Assembly (NCBI RefSeq): GCF_000469135.2
Contig: NZ_CP048117.1
Span: 1,029,501 to 1,093,500, forward strand
DNA from: Bacillus sp. SB49
GTDB taxonomy: Bacteria; Bacillota; Bacilli; Bacillales; Halobacillaceae
DNA: 64,000 bases
Reading direction: 5' to 3'
Part shown: positions 42,870-50,401 of the stretch, piece after piece
Layout of the letters: the number at the start of each line of letters is the position of its first letter
Position numbering within the stretch: the first letter of the stretch is position 1
Notes under the pieces: model-generated
Databases searched by the model: none
What the model saw: the letters and a program-made list of their open reading frames with translations, nothing else
Told to the model about the DNA's origin: nothing
Translations under genes and position numbers: made by a program

Positions 42870-43409
42870 TTATTTTGCTGTCACACCGGCGGCTGTCTTG
42901 GCGATGGATGTCCGTTTCATGATTTTCGTGGCAATCGGGTAGACTACCGCGATGAACAGGATGTTAAAGGCAGTTGCAGGCAACACGACGGTTGCGAACA
43001 TAATACCGAAACTGGCATCCATCAACCCGATGATATAAAGAACAACGGCTAGGAAAATCGATCCGCTGATCATCGTGCCGATGCCGGCAAGTACAGGCTG
43101 TGTGACTTTATGATGAGAGATTTTCTTCGTCATCAGTACGAGAGCGAAAAATGCGAAAGCAGTAACGGGCTTATCAATGATATTGGCCAGTTGGCCGCCC
43201 GGGGCTGTGGTCGTAAGTGCGGATATGAACGCAGTCGCAAGGGAAATTAAAAGCACATATGGTACTTTTGGAAACATCAGAATCCCTAAGAACATCATGG
43301 CAAGCATCATATCCGGACGCATCCCGAAGAAAAACGGCGGTGCTACGGCGTGAAGCACGGCTCCAATTCCTACTAACAACGATAACATGACTAATACTCG
43401 AATATTCAT
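42870..43409 (-). CDS. trpP: Tryptophan transporter TrpP
   Basis: The 179-residue protein has five to six membrane helices (from LVMLSLLVGIGAVLHAVAPPFF). It carries the GMRPDMMLAMMFLGILMFP and TTAPGGQLANIIDKPVTAFAFF segments of the TrpP family, next to yhaH and hit as in B. subtilis. It imports tryptophan. Its ribosome site GAGGAGAGG is embedded in a row of NAG triplets, the target of the Trp-activated RNA-binding protein TRAP, so translation is probably shut off by excess tryptophan. Confidence 0.9.
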   Translation of the reverse strand: MNIRVLVMLSLLVGIGAVLHAVAPPFFFGMRPDMMLAMMFLGILMFPKVPYVLLISLATAFISALTTTAPGGQLANIIDKPVTAFAFFALVLMTKKISHHKVTQPVLAGIGTMISGSIFLAVVLYIIGLMDASFGIMFATVVLPATAFNILFIAVVYPIATKIMKRTSIAKTAAGVTAK

Positions 43410-43417
43410 TTACAAAC

Positions 43418-43445
43418 CTCTCCTCAACTATGCTGGTCTCTACTG
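43418..43445 (-). promoter_or_regulatory. TRAP-type NAG-repeat array over the trpP ribosome site
   Basis: The mRNA reads CAG-ua-GAG-ac-CAG-ca-UAG-uu-GAG-GAG-AG across the ribosome site, with mostly 2-base spacers as TRAP requires. Further GAG and UAG triplets follow inside the first codons. In B. subtilis trpP is known to be controlled by TRAP at translation. Confidence 0.72.
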
Positions 43446-43494
43446 TATTTACGTCCAGGTGTGTCCTCATGACCACCTGCGATCGTATGCAGAT

Positions 43495-43522
43495 ATTATA
43501 TCAAAAGCTCGTTAAAAATCAA
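43495..43522 (-). promoter_or_regulatory. Sigma-A promoter of trpP
   Basis: TTGATT (43517-43522), a 16-base spacer and TATAAT (43495-43500) on the minus strand; the leader is about 79 bases and contains the TRAP-type array. Confidence 0.7.
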
Positions 43523-43536
43523 AAAAGACGGCTGTT

Positions 43537-43959
43537 TTAAAGATGGCTCCCGATCTGGGCTGCGATTGTCTGCAGGTCATCGCTTGAGTAGTCGTCGGTA
43601 TGCACTTCCCACTTGGCATCAAACCCATCCCCTTCGCCGTAGCGGGGAATCAGGTGGATATGTAGATGGAAAACCGACTGTCCTGCCGGAGCTTCGTTAT
43701 TGTTCAGGATATTCATTCCGATCGGTTCATACTGCTTTTTGATTGCGTTCGCTATGGCTGGTACCTTCGAAAACAGGCGGGCAGCTATTTCCGGATCGGT
43801 GTGGTACACGTCTTGTGTATGGTGTTTCGGGATGACGAGGGTATGTCCTTTCGTCACTTGGCTGATGTCGAGGAAGGCGTACACGTCTTCATCTTCATAT
43901 ACCTTTGCCGACGGGATTTCGCCGTCAATAATTTTACAAAAAATACACGATTCTGCCAT
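43537..43959 (-). CDS. hit: HIT-family hydrolase Hit
   Basis: The 140-residue histidine-triad protein has an N-terminal CIFCKIIDGEIPSAKVYED with a CxxC (zinc) and the triad HLHIHLIPR (H-x-H-x-H) near residue 97. It hydrolyses nucleoside phosphoramidates or dinucleotides. AAAGGAGTGTTGACAT precedes the ATG. It is divergent from ecsA as in B. subtilis. Confidence 0.93.
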   Translation of the reverse strand: MAESCIFCKIIDGEIPSAKVYEDEDVYAFLDISQVTKGHTLVIPKHHTQDVYHTDPEIAARLFSKVPAIANAIKKQYEPIGMNILNNNEAPAGQSVFHLHIHLIPRYGEGDGFDAKWEVHTDDYSSDDLQTIAAQIGSHL

Positions 43960-44094
43960 ATGTCAACACTCCTTTTCTTTTGTCATTCATTGTATCACAG
44001 AAACTCTGCTGTTCTCGACGGCGAAAAGTGTATCGCGGAAGGAAATATGATAAAATTTTGGCAAACGTGATGTTCAAGAAAATGGGGGAATACA

Positions 44095-44838
44095 ATGGAA
44101 CCTTTATTACATATTGAAGATCTCCACGGAGGTTATACGCACAAAAACGTCCTGCACGGCATTTCCTTCAATGTGAATCCACAGGAAATTGTCGGTCTGA
44201 TCGGACTGAACGGAGCAGGGAAGAGTACGACGATTAAACACATCATCGGCATGATGCAGGCGAAGAAAGGAAAGGTCGCCATCAACGGAACTTCTTTTGA
44301 TGAAGAGCCGGAGAAATACAGGCAGCAGCTCGGTTATATACCGGAAATGCCGATCCTGTACGATGAACTGACTCTTTATGAACACCTGCATTTGACCGCG
44401 ATGGCTTACAACGTTCCGGAGGATGAATTCAAGAAAAGGATGGACCCGCTCTTAAAAGAATTTCGGATGGAGAAGAAGCTGAAATGGTTCCCTGTTCATT
44501 TCTCGAAAGGGATGAGACAGAAGGTGATGATCATGTGTGCTTTCCTGATCGAACCAGAACTGTATATCGTCGATGAACCGTTCGTCGGTCTCGATCCGCT
44601 CGGAATCCAGTCCTATCTTCAGATGATGGAGGATATGCGCGACAAAGGGGCTGGAATCCTGATGTCGACCCATATCCTCGCGACGGCCGAGAAGTACTGC
44701 GATCGTTTCATCATTCTTCATGACGGGGAAATACGCGCACAAGGCACGCTGGAAGAACTGCGCCGTTCGTTTGGTAAAGCGCAGGCATCACTTGATGATA
44801 TCTATGTGGAACTGACGAAGGAAGAGCAGCATGATTAA
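44095..44838 (+). CDS. ecsA: ABC exporter ATPase EcsA
   Basis: The 247-residue ATPase has Walker A GLNGAGKST, signature FSKGMRQK, Walker B LYIVDEPFVGLD and switch MSTHILA. With EcsB it forms the Ecs exporter, needed in B. subtilis for protein secretion, competence and regulated proteolysis. GGGGGAATACA precedes the ATG. ecsB begins 8 bases inside its end. Confidence 0.94.
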   Translation: MEPLLHIEDLHGGYTHKNVLHGISFNVNPQEIVGLIGLNGAGKSTTIKHIIGMMQAKKGKVAINGTSFDEEPEKYRQQLGYIPEMPILYDELTLYEHLHLTAMAYNVPEDEFKKRMDPLLKEFRMEKKLKWFPVHFSKGMRQKVMIMCAFLIEPELYIVDEPFVGLDPLGIQSYLQMMEDMRDKGAGILMSTHILATAEKYCDRFIILHDGEIRAQGTLEELRRSFGKAQASLDDIYVELTKEEQHD

Positions 44839-46045
44839 TGCCAAGGAATTTTGGAAAAAACGCTTCTCCGCACATATGAAAGAAACGAACCGGTACTTGA
44901 AGTACATTTTTAACGGTCACATGGCCGTCGCGATGTTCTTCTTCGTTTCCGCTCTCGCCTATTTCTATCAGCAGTGGCTGCAGGATATCCCGGAAGGCTT
45001 TCCAACGGCTTTGATCGTAGGTGCGGCTTTCGGATATATGGTGAGCTACAGCCCGGTGCGTACGCTTCTCAAAGAGCCGGACTTAGTGTTTCTTCTTCCT
45101 GCAGAATATCAGCTCGGAGATTATTTCAGACGCTGCTTGTACTACAGCTATGTCATCCAGCTATACCTCATTTTCCTGATAGGTGCTGCGCTTGGGCCGC
45201 TGTATTTTGCCACATATCCGGAATTCGGCACCCGCCATTATTTGATGATGATCGGAGTCGCACTCATCATCAAGGTGTGGAATATGTTGTCGAACTGGTG
45301 GATGCTGAAAGAACGCAGTCCGCGGATCCGAGTCACGGACCAGCTTGTAAAAGCCGTCCTGAATGTCGTCATCTTTTACTTCCTGGCGAAAGGGGAGTGG
45401 TTGTTTGCAAGTATCGTAACCGTTCTGCTTGTGGTCGTCGTTCTTTATTCGTACAACCTTTCCAGGAAAAAAGCCGGGCTGACTTGGGATCTGCTTGTAC
45501 AAAAAGACCAGCAAAGGATGCGTACGTTTTACAGAATCGCCAATATGTTTACGGATGTCCCTCATTTGAAGAACACCGTCAAGAAAAGACATGGTTTAGT
45601 GCGGGCACTGATTGGTGGACTAACCTATCGGCAAGACCAGGCTTTCGCTTATTTATACCGGATTACGTTCGTCAGAAGCAGTGATTATCTGGGCATGTAT
45701 TTCCGTTTGATCGTCATAGGCGGTCTCGCTGTCTGGTTCGTTCCGAATGTCTGGTTCAAAGCGGCCTTCGCTCTCCTGTTTCTTTATTTGACCGCTTTTC
45801 AAATGATGTCGCTCTGGAACCATCACCGGACGATTGCCTGGATGGATATTTATCCATTAAAGAAGGAATGGAAAACGAAAGCGCTGCTTAGTTGGATGAA
45901 GCAGCTTATGCTGTTTCAGACATTTCTCTTCGGACTCTTATTCCTTGTCCAATGGAACCCTGTCGGTCTCGTCATCGTTTGGGGAGGCGGAGCAGTATTC
46001 AGCTATCTATTTATAAACAGTTATGTGAAACAAAAGCTGGTTTAG
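44831..46045 (+). CDS. ecsB: ABC exporter permease EcsB
   Basis: The 404-residue membrane protein has about eight to ten helices, a characteristic basic N-terminus (EFWKKRFSAHMKETNRYLKYIFNG) and the YSPVRTLLKEPDLVFLLPAEYQL loop near residue 77. The family exports peptides or other unknown cargo with EcsA. The start overlaps ecsA by 8 bases, so the two are translationally coupled. Confidence 0.92.
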   Translation: MINAKEFWKKRFSAHMKETNRYLKYIFNGHMAVAMFFFVSALAYFYQQWLQDIPEGFPTALIVGAAFGYMVSYSPVRTLLKEPDLVFLLPAEYQLGDYFRRCLYYSYVIQLYLIFLIGAALGPLYFATYPEFGTRHYLMMIGVALIIKVWNMLSNWWMLKERSPRIRVTDQLVKAVLNVVIFYFLAKGEWLFASIVTVLLVVVVLYSYNLSRKKAGLTWDLLVQKDQQRMRTFYRIANMFTDVPHLKNTVKKRHGLVRALIGGLTYRQDQAFAYLYRITFVRSSDYLGMYFRLIVIGGLAVWFVPNVWFKAAFALLFLYLTAFQMMSLWNHHRTIAWMDIYPLKKEWKTKALLSWMKQLMLFQTFLFGLLFLVQWNPVGLVIVWGGGAVFSYLFINSYVKQKLV

Positions 46046-46155
46046 AAACGTACACGTTTACGGCCCGGCTTCATCCGGACATTGTCCCGGCATTCCTCCT
46101 CGGAAGACCGGCATGTCCGGATTTTTCATATAATAATCGGAATGGAGGGAGATAC

Positions 46156-46857
46156 ATGTCCTATGAATCACGTGTAAAGAGTGAAGCCGAGCGGTGGGCC
46201 CGCGCGCTTGAGAAACGACCTTCCCGGCTGCAGCGGTCATCCAAGCGGTTTCAGACGAAAGTGAATGATAAAATTCCGGACAACGTGCATAAGGTAGTCA
46301 CGGAAGCCGTCAAAGGAATGATCGAAACCGCTTTGACAACATCGAAATATATAGATCGGGTCGAAGTAGATCCGGAATGGACGTTTGCAGAAAAGGAAGA
46401 GAAAGTGATGGAACTGCGCCGTAAATATAGCAGGAGTGCGGCATTAGAGGGGGCTGGAACAGGCCTCGGAGGTTTCTGGATCGGGTTGGCCGACTTCCCA
46501 CTGCTCTTAAGTATAAAAATGAAGTTTTTATTTGATGCAGGTCAGGTTTATGGATGGCAAGTGGAAAGGTATGAAGAAAGGCTTTATCTTCTTCATATAT
46601 TTCTGCTCGCTTTCTCAAGTGATGAGGCGAGAGCAGGGGTGAAAGAAAAGCTTTGGAAGTGGGAAGAGCTTCCGGAAGAAGCGAAGCAGATGGATTGGCA
46701 GACTCTTCAGCAGGAATATCGGGATACGATTGATTTTGTGAAGCTGTTCCAACTGCTCCCTGGAGTCGGGGCTGTAGTGGGATTCGCCGTAAATGGCAGA
46801 ATGCTTCATCATTTAGGGGAGACGGCGATGCAGTGCTGCCGTCTCCGGATTCTTTAA
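46156..46857 (+). CDS. ecsC: EcsC family protein
   Basis: This 233-residue EcsC-domain protein has the family core ALEGAGTGLGGFWIGLADFPLLL near residue 95 and the late GAVVGFAVNGRMLHHLGETA segment. It is non-essential for Ecs transport in B. subtilis and of unknown biochemistry. AATGGAGGGAGATAC sets the ATG at 46156; the frame is open upstream into the 110-base gap after ecsB. Its stop codon overlaps that of the convergent yhaA (TTAA), leaving no terminator between them. Confidence 0.9.
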   Translation: MSYESRVKSEAERWARALEKRPSRLQRSSKRFQTKVNDKIPDNVHKVVTEAVKGMIETALTTSKYIDRVEVDPEWTFAEKEEKVMELRRKYSRSAALEGAGTGLGGFWIGLADFPLLLSIKMKFLFDAGQVYGWQVERYEERLYLLHIFLLAFSSDEARAGVKEKLWKWEELPEEAKQMDWQTLQQEYRDTIDFVKLFQLLPGVGAVVGFAVNGRMLHHLGETAMQCCRLRIL

Positions 46858-48032
46858 TGTTTATGGTTTTTCTGGTAGCTGAGGAATGTTTGGAACAGCG
46901 TCTTTGCAGCGTGTTTCATTGCCCGCTCATCAAAGTCGAATTTCGGATGATGATGAGGGTAATAGTGGTCCGGTAGTCTTGCTCCGGTGAAATAATAGGC
47001 GCCCGGTTTCTCCAGCAAATAATAGGAAAAGTCTTCGCCGGCCATGCTTGGAGCTATTTCTTCTGTTTCCAGCCCGGCTTCTGCTTTCGGAGCATTTTTT
47101 AGGATTAACTCGGCCTCTTCCGCATGATTGATGACAGGAGGATATCCTTTATGATATTCCAGGGTGTACGCTGCATCATAACCGGTACATGTCCCTTTCA
47201 GGATCTTCTCGATTTCTTCGATAATGGAATCCTGGACTTTTGTTTCGAACGTCCGGACGGTGCCGGTAATTTTAGCGGAGTCTGCAATGACGTTGAATGT
47301 TTGTCCTGCCTCGAACGTTCCGATAGTGACAACAGCCGTTTTAAGTGGGTCTACACGTCTGCTCACGATTTGCTGCAGGGAAGTGACGAGCTGGGAGCCG
47401 ATGACAATAGCATCTTTTGTTTGATGAGGCATTGCTCCGTGTCCGCCTTTACCGTGAATGGTGATCTCAAAGCGGTCGGCACCGGCCATGAACGCGCTCT
47501 TGGACGTCTGGATCGTTCCGAATGGGGCATCGACCCATAAGTGGGTACCGAAGACAGCATCGACGCCGTCGATAGCGCCGGCTTCCACCATCGGTTTCGC
47601 CCCGCCGGGAGCATATTCTTCGGCATGTTGATGAAGAAACAGGATCGTTCCCGGAATCTCTTCTTTATACGGCAGAACGGCTTCTGCTAACCCGAGGAGC
47701 GCTGCTGTATGACCGTCATGGCCGCAGGCATGCATGACACCGTCGTTTTTCGAGCGGTAGGGGACATCGTTTTCCTCCTGAATCGGAAGTGCGTCGAAAT
47801 CCGCACGCAGAGCGACGGTCTTACCTGGTTTCCCGCCTTTCAGAGTGGCGATGACGCCGTTACCTCCTATGCCCGTTTCATACGGGATGCCCAGCTTCTC
47901 GTATGTACCTGCAATGTATTTCGCTGTCTGTTCCTCTTCAAAGGAAACTTCCGGGTGCTGATGTAAGTACCTTCTCGTTTCGACCATCTTGTCGTACAAA
48001 TCGTCGATCGCTTGGAAAATATTATCCCACAT
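46854..48032 (-). CDS. yhaA: M20D amidohydrolase (N-acyl-amino-acid deacylase type), YhaA
   Basis: The 392-residue M20D metallopeptidase has MHACGHDGHTAALLG near residue 98 (metal Cys/His), HQHAEEYAPGGA near residue 135 (catalytic Glu pair) and GEDFSYYL near residue 355 (metal site end). A dimerisation insert lies around residues 180-290. It cleaves N-acyl or N-acetyl amino acids, or similar amides, in the cytosol. AAAGGAGGCAGATAAAC precedes the ATG. It is convergent with ecsC by stop overlap. Confidence 0.92.
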   Translation of the reverse strand: MWDNIFQAIDDLYDKMVETRRYLHQHPEVSFEEEQTAKYIAGTYEKLGIPYETGIGGNGVIATLKGGKPGKTVALRADFDALPIQEENDVPYRSKNDGVMHACGHDGHTAALLGLAEAVLPYKEEIPGTILFLHQHAEEYAPGGAKPMVEAGAIDGVDAVFGTHLWVDAPFGTIQTSKSAFMAGADRFEITIHGKGGHGAMPHQTKDAIVIGSQLVTSLQQIVSRRVDPLKTAVVTIGTFEAGQTFNVIADSAKITGTVRTFETKVQDSIIEEIEKILKGTCTGYDAAYTLEYHKGYPPVINHAEEAELILKNAPKAEAGLETEEIAPSMAGEDFSYYLLEKPGAYYFTGARLPDHYYPHHHPKFDFDERAMKHAAKTLFQTFLSYQKNHKH

Positions 48033-48117
48033 GTTTATCTGCCTCCTTTTCCTATGTGTAAATTTTAATACACTCCCGAGGCATTCACAAACAAATATTA
48101 TTATTCTGATAATAAGA

Positions 48118-48144
48118 AAAGCCCCGGCACGGCCGGGGCTTTTC
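48118..48144 (-). terminator. Terminator of the ferritin-like gene
   Basis: AAAAGCCCCGGC acg GCCGGGGCTTTT, a perfect 12-bp stem with a 3-base loop. Confidence 0.9.
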
Positions 48145-48155
48145 TGGATATGCTG

Positions 48156-48593
48156 TTAATCGTGAAGGCGTGAATCCTGCAGCAGGCGGCCGATTTCTTC
48201 CATGTGGCCGGTTTCATCTGCAATCATATCATCAAGCTTGACGGACAACTCTGTCAGCCCGAGTTCCTCTGCCTGCGCTTTACGTTCTTCATACCGTTGA
48301 ATCGTCTGGCGTTCTGCCTCTTTCGCTTCTTCGAGCATCGGCCGGACATCCTTCAACTGTTTTACTTCTGCCGGAGTCGTCGTAGGCGTTCCGCCCAGTG
48401 TGCTGATTTTTTCTGCCAAATAGAGGGCATGGCCCTGCTCGTCGGCTACTTCACTTTCAAAGAACGGCTTTAAAACAGACCGGTACAAGCCTGTGACGAC
48501 AGCGGCATTATACGTGTACATGATCGATGCCGCATACTCATGGGACAAATCCTCGTTTAAGCCTTCGATCAATGCTTTCATTTTTTCATCCAT
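48156..48593 (-). CDS. Ferritin-like diiron protein (bacterioferritin/Dps-type)
   Basis: The 145-residue four-helix bundle has helix-1 Glu in LSHEYAASIMYTYNA, ExxxH in SEVADEQGHA, Glu in ERQTIQRYEERK and ExxH in DETGHMEE, a full diiron ligand set. It probably stores or oxidises iron. AAAGGATGTTGCTCG sets the ATG at 48593, inside a longer open frame. A PerR-like box lies 30 bases upstream, fitting peroxide or iron control. A GC-rich terminator hairpin (AAAAGCCCCGGC / GCCGGGGCTTTT, 48118-48144) follows the gene. Confidence 0.85.
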   Translation of the reverse strand: MDEKMKALIEGLNEDLSHEYAASIMYTYNAAVVTGLYRSVLKPFFESEVADEQGHALYLAEKISTLGGTPTTTPAEVKQLKDVRPMLEEAKEAERQTIQRYEERKAQAEELGLTELSVKLDDMIADETGHMEEIGRLLQDSRLHD

Positions 48594-48621
48594 CGAGCAA
48601 CATCCTTTCGTAAAACATGGT

Positions 48622-48636
48622 CTATAATTATCATTC
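48622..48636 (-). promoter_or_regulatory. Possible PerR/Fur-type box before the ferritin-like gene
   Basis: CTATAATTATCATTC matches the PerR consensus TTATAAT-N-ATTATAA at about 10 of 14 positions and the Fur box slightly less well. Its place near the promoter of an iron-storage gene is suggestive. Confidence 0.35.
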
Positions 48637-48799
48637 CCCGTGCCTTTTCCTTTAAACATCAGCACTCATATATTGGAGGAAGACGGTGGGTATTTCCCTG
48701 GAAATAGGCGGTTGTCCGGCAGCCGGGAAATCCCTTTGTTTTCCTTTGGATCCATTGTATAATGGCAGGTGAGAGAGAGGTTAAGAAAGGATTTGGCGT

Positions 48800-49225
48800 A
48801 TGAAAAAAGACATGGAAACACGGGTTTTCCTTATATGGGCAGTGGCGCTCGTCGCTACCGCCGGGAGTTTGTTCTTTTCCGAAGTGCTCGGCTATATTCC
48901 GTGCGAGCTGTGCTGGTATCAAAGGATCCTTATGTATCCGCTCGTCCTGATTTACGGTACTTCTCTGATCAAGAAAAATATGGACATCGCCCTGCCGGGG
49001 CTCTTCATGAGTGGAATCGGTTCACTCGTATCGATCTACCATTACTGTATCCAGAAAATTCCTGCACTGTCGACGACCGACAGCTGCGGACTTGTCCCTT
49101 GTAACGGGCAATACATCAACGTATTCGGTTTCATCACGATTCCTTTTCTGGCCGGTATCGCATTCCTTATCATCTTCATCATTCATTTGACACTTGTTAG
49201 ACAGAAGGGGAGAAAAGAAGCATGA
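48800..49225 (+). CDS. bdbC: Disulfide oxidoreductase BdbC (DsbB-like)
   Basis: The 141-residue membrane protein has four helices. Cys pairs sit at IPCELCWYQR near residue 36 and in the second outer loop (YCIQKIP ... SCGLVPCNGQ). It passes electrons from a thiol oxidase to quinone on the outer membrane face. AAGAAAGGATTTGGCGT precedes the ATG. It overlaps the downstream thioredoxin-like gene by ATGA. Confidence 0.9.
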   Translation: MKKDMETRVFLIWAVALVATAGSLFFSEVLGYIPCELCWYQRILMYPLVLIYGTSLIKKNMDIALPGLFMSGIGSLVSIYHYCIQKIPALSTTDSCGLVPCNGQYINVFGFITIPFLAGIAFLIIFIIHLTLVRQKGRKEA

Positions 49226-49719
49226 AAAAGAATATGATCATTTTTGCAAGTATTCTCGCTGTATTAATTGTCGTCCTGATTGTAGTCGTTAACTATCAAA
49301 ACGGCCAGAAGACGGCGGATAATCCTTATGGAAAAGACAACTTGGATCAGGCGACGATCGATCAGCTTGATGATCCGAACTATCAGAACCAGATCCAGCC
49401 GGACGATCTACAGGAAGAAATCGCGTCCGGGGAGCCGGTTACGGTCTACTTTTACAGTCCTACCTGTGTCCACTGTCAGCGGACGACCCCGGTGCTTGTT
49501 CCGATGACCGATGAACTCGGAGTTGATATGAAGAAGCTGAATTTGGATGAGTTTGAAGATCAATTCCAGGAATACGGCATTGAATCGACGCCGACGCTCG
49601 TCCATTTTGAAGACGGGGAAGAGCAGGCACGGATCGTCGGCGAGCAGTCCGTCACAGCTTTCGATGATTTCTTTCATCAGGAAGTGCTGAAGGACGCAGA
49701 AGAGGAAGGGCAGGGCTGA
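49222..49719 (+). CDS. Membrane-anchored thioredoxin-like protein
   Basis: The 165-residue protein has one N-terminal membrane anchor (residues ~5-24). An acidic linker leads to a thioredoxin fold with active site SPTCVHCQRT near residue 77 and a cis-Pro loop ESTPTLVHFEDG near residue 128. It is the likely partner of BdbC (ATGA overlap). It is shorter than B. subtilis BdbD and lacks the DsbA helical insert, so it is not a true BdbD. Confidence 0.87.
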   Translation: MKKNMIIFASILAVLIVVLIVVVNYQNGQKTADNPYGKDNLDQATIDQLDDPNYQNQIQPDDLQEEIASGEPVTVYFYSPTCVHCQRTTPVLVPMTDELGVDMKKLNLDEFEDQFQEYGIESTPTLVHFEDGEEQARIVGEQSVTAFDDFFHQEVLKDAEEEGQG

Positions 49720-49762
49720 ACGAACAGCTTCGCGGGTTTCCTCTGATATTTCAAGCAACAAA

Positions 49763-49794
49763 AAAAGTGAGCGGCCTCGTGCCGCTCACTTTTC
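49763..49794. terminator. Bidirectional terminator, thioredoxin / hmoB
   Basis: AAAAGTGAGCGGC / GCCGCTCACTTTT with a 5-base loop. Confidence 0.92.
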
Positions 49795-49798
49795 TATA

Positions 49799-50305
49799 CT
49801 ACCCGTCAAGCTGTGTCATATGGTATTTGGTGATATAAGCGTCACCGTCGATGAAAGAAGGCTTCTTCGCGTGCTTCGGTCCGGACTTCTTATGGGCATC
49901 GTCAAAGGATTTGGAGTTCTTCCAATCTTCAAAATCCTGTTCGTTCCGCCACTGGGTGAAGACGACATAGGTGTTACCTTTCAAAGGACGGAGGATGCGG
50001 ATGGCTTGAAAACCTTCGCGCTGTTCCACATTTCCAGCCCGTTGTTTGAAGCGGTCCTCGAATACGGGACGGCCTTCGTCGCTGACAGGGATGTTATTCA
50101 TGACCACGAAGCCGTCCGCTTGAACGGTTCCGACGTGGTCGACGGTTTCATAATCCCGTCCTTCTTCAAAGATGGATGTATCCTCCCCTTCATAATAAGC
50201 GACGGTCTTATCTCCGTCCTGCATGAAAAACAGAGGGGCTTGTGGATGCTGCTCTTTCAGTTTGGATAGATAGTTTAATGTACCATGCGTCATCGAAACC
50301 TTCAT
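49799..50305 (-). CDS. hmoB: Heme-degrading monooxygenase HmoB
   Basis: This 168-residue protein of the IsdG-like ABM fold has an N-terminal half with the KVSMTHGTLNYL start. The catalytic half has VMNNIPVSDEGRPVFEDRFKQRAG, FQAIRILRPL and the W-x10-H pair (DWKNSKSFDDAH), giving the Asn-Trp-His set used for heme ring opening. It matches B. subtilis HmoB (YhgC). GAAAGGAGACATCGGTT precedes the ATG. It is divergent from pbpF and the heme biosynthesis genes. Confidence 0.92.
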   Translation of the reverse strand: MKVSMTHGTLNYLSKLKEQHPQAPLFFMQDGDKTVAYYEGEDTSIFEEGRDYETVDHVGTVQADGFVVMNNIPVSDEGRPVFEDRFKQRAGNVEQREGFQAIRILRPLKGNTYVVFTQWRNEQDFEDWKNSKSFDDAHKKSGPKHAKKPSFIDGDAYITKYHMTQLDG

Positions 50306-50401
50306 AACCGATGTCTCCTTTCTTCACGTTGGTTCCAGTTTACCAACCGCCGATCCACCATGGCAAGCAGGAAGGAGAATAGCAGGAAAGGATGCAAATA
50401 G

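Noticed and set aside
45161-45592. 143-codon ORF opposite ecsB
   Set aside because: Shadow frame rich in His/Asp typical of antisense reading of membrane-protein codons.
45892-46155. N-terminal extension of EcsC to 321 residues
   Set aside because: The open frame upstream overlaps ecsB and lacks a ribosome site; the ATG at 46156 has a good site and gives the family length.
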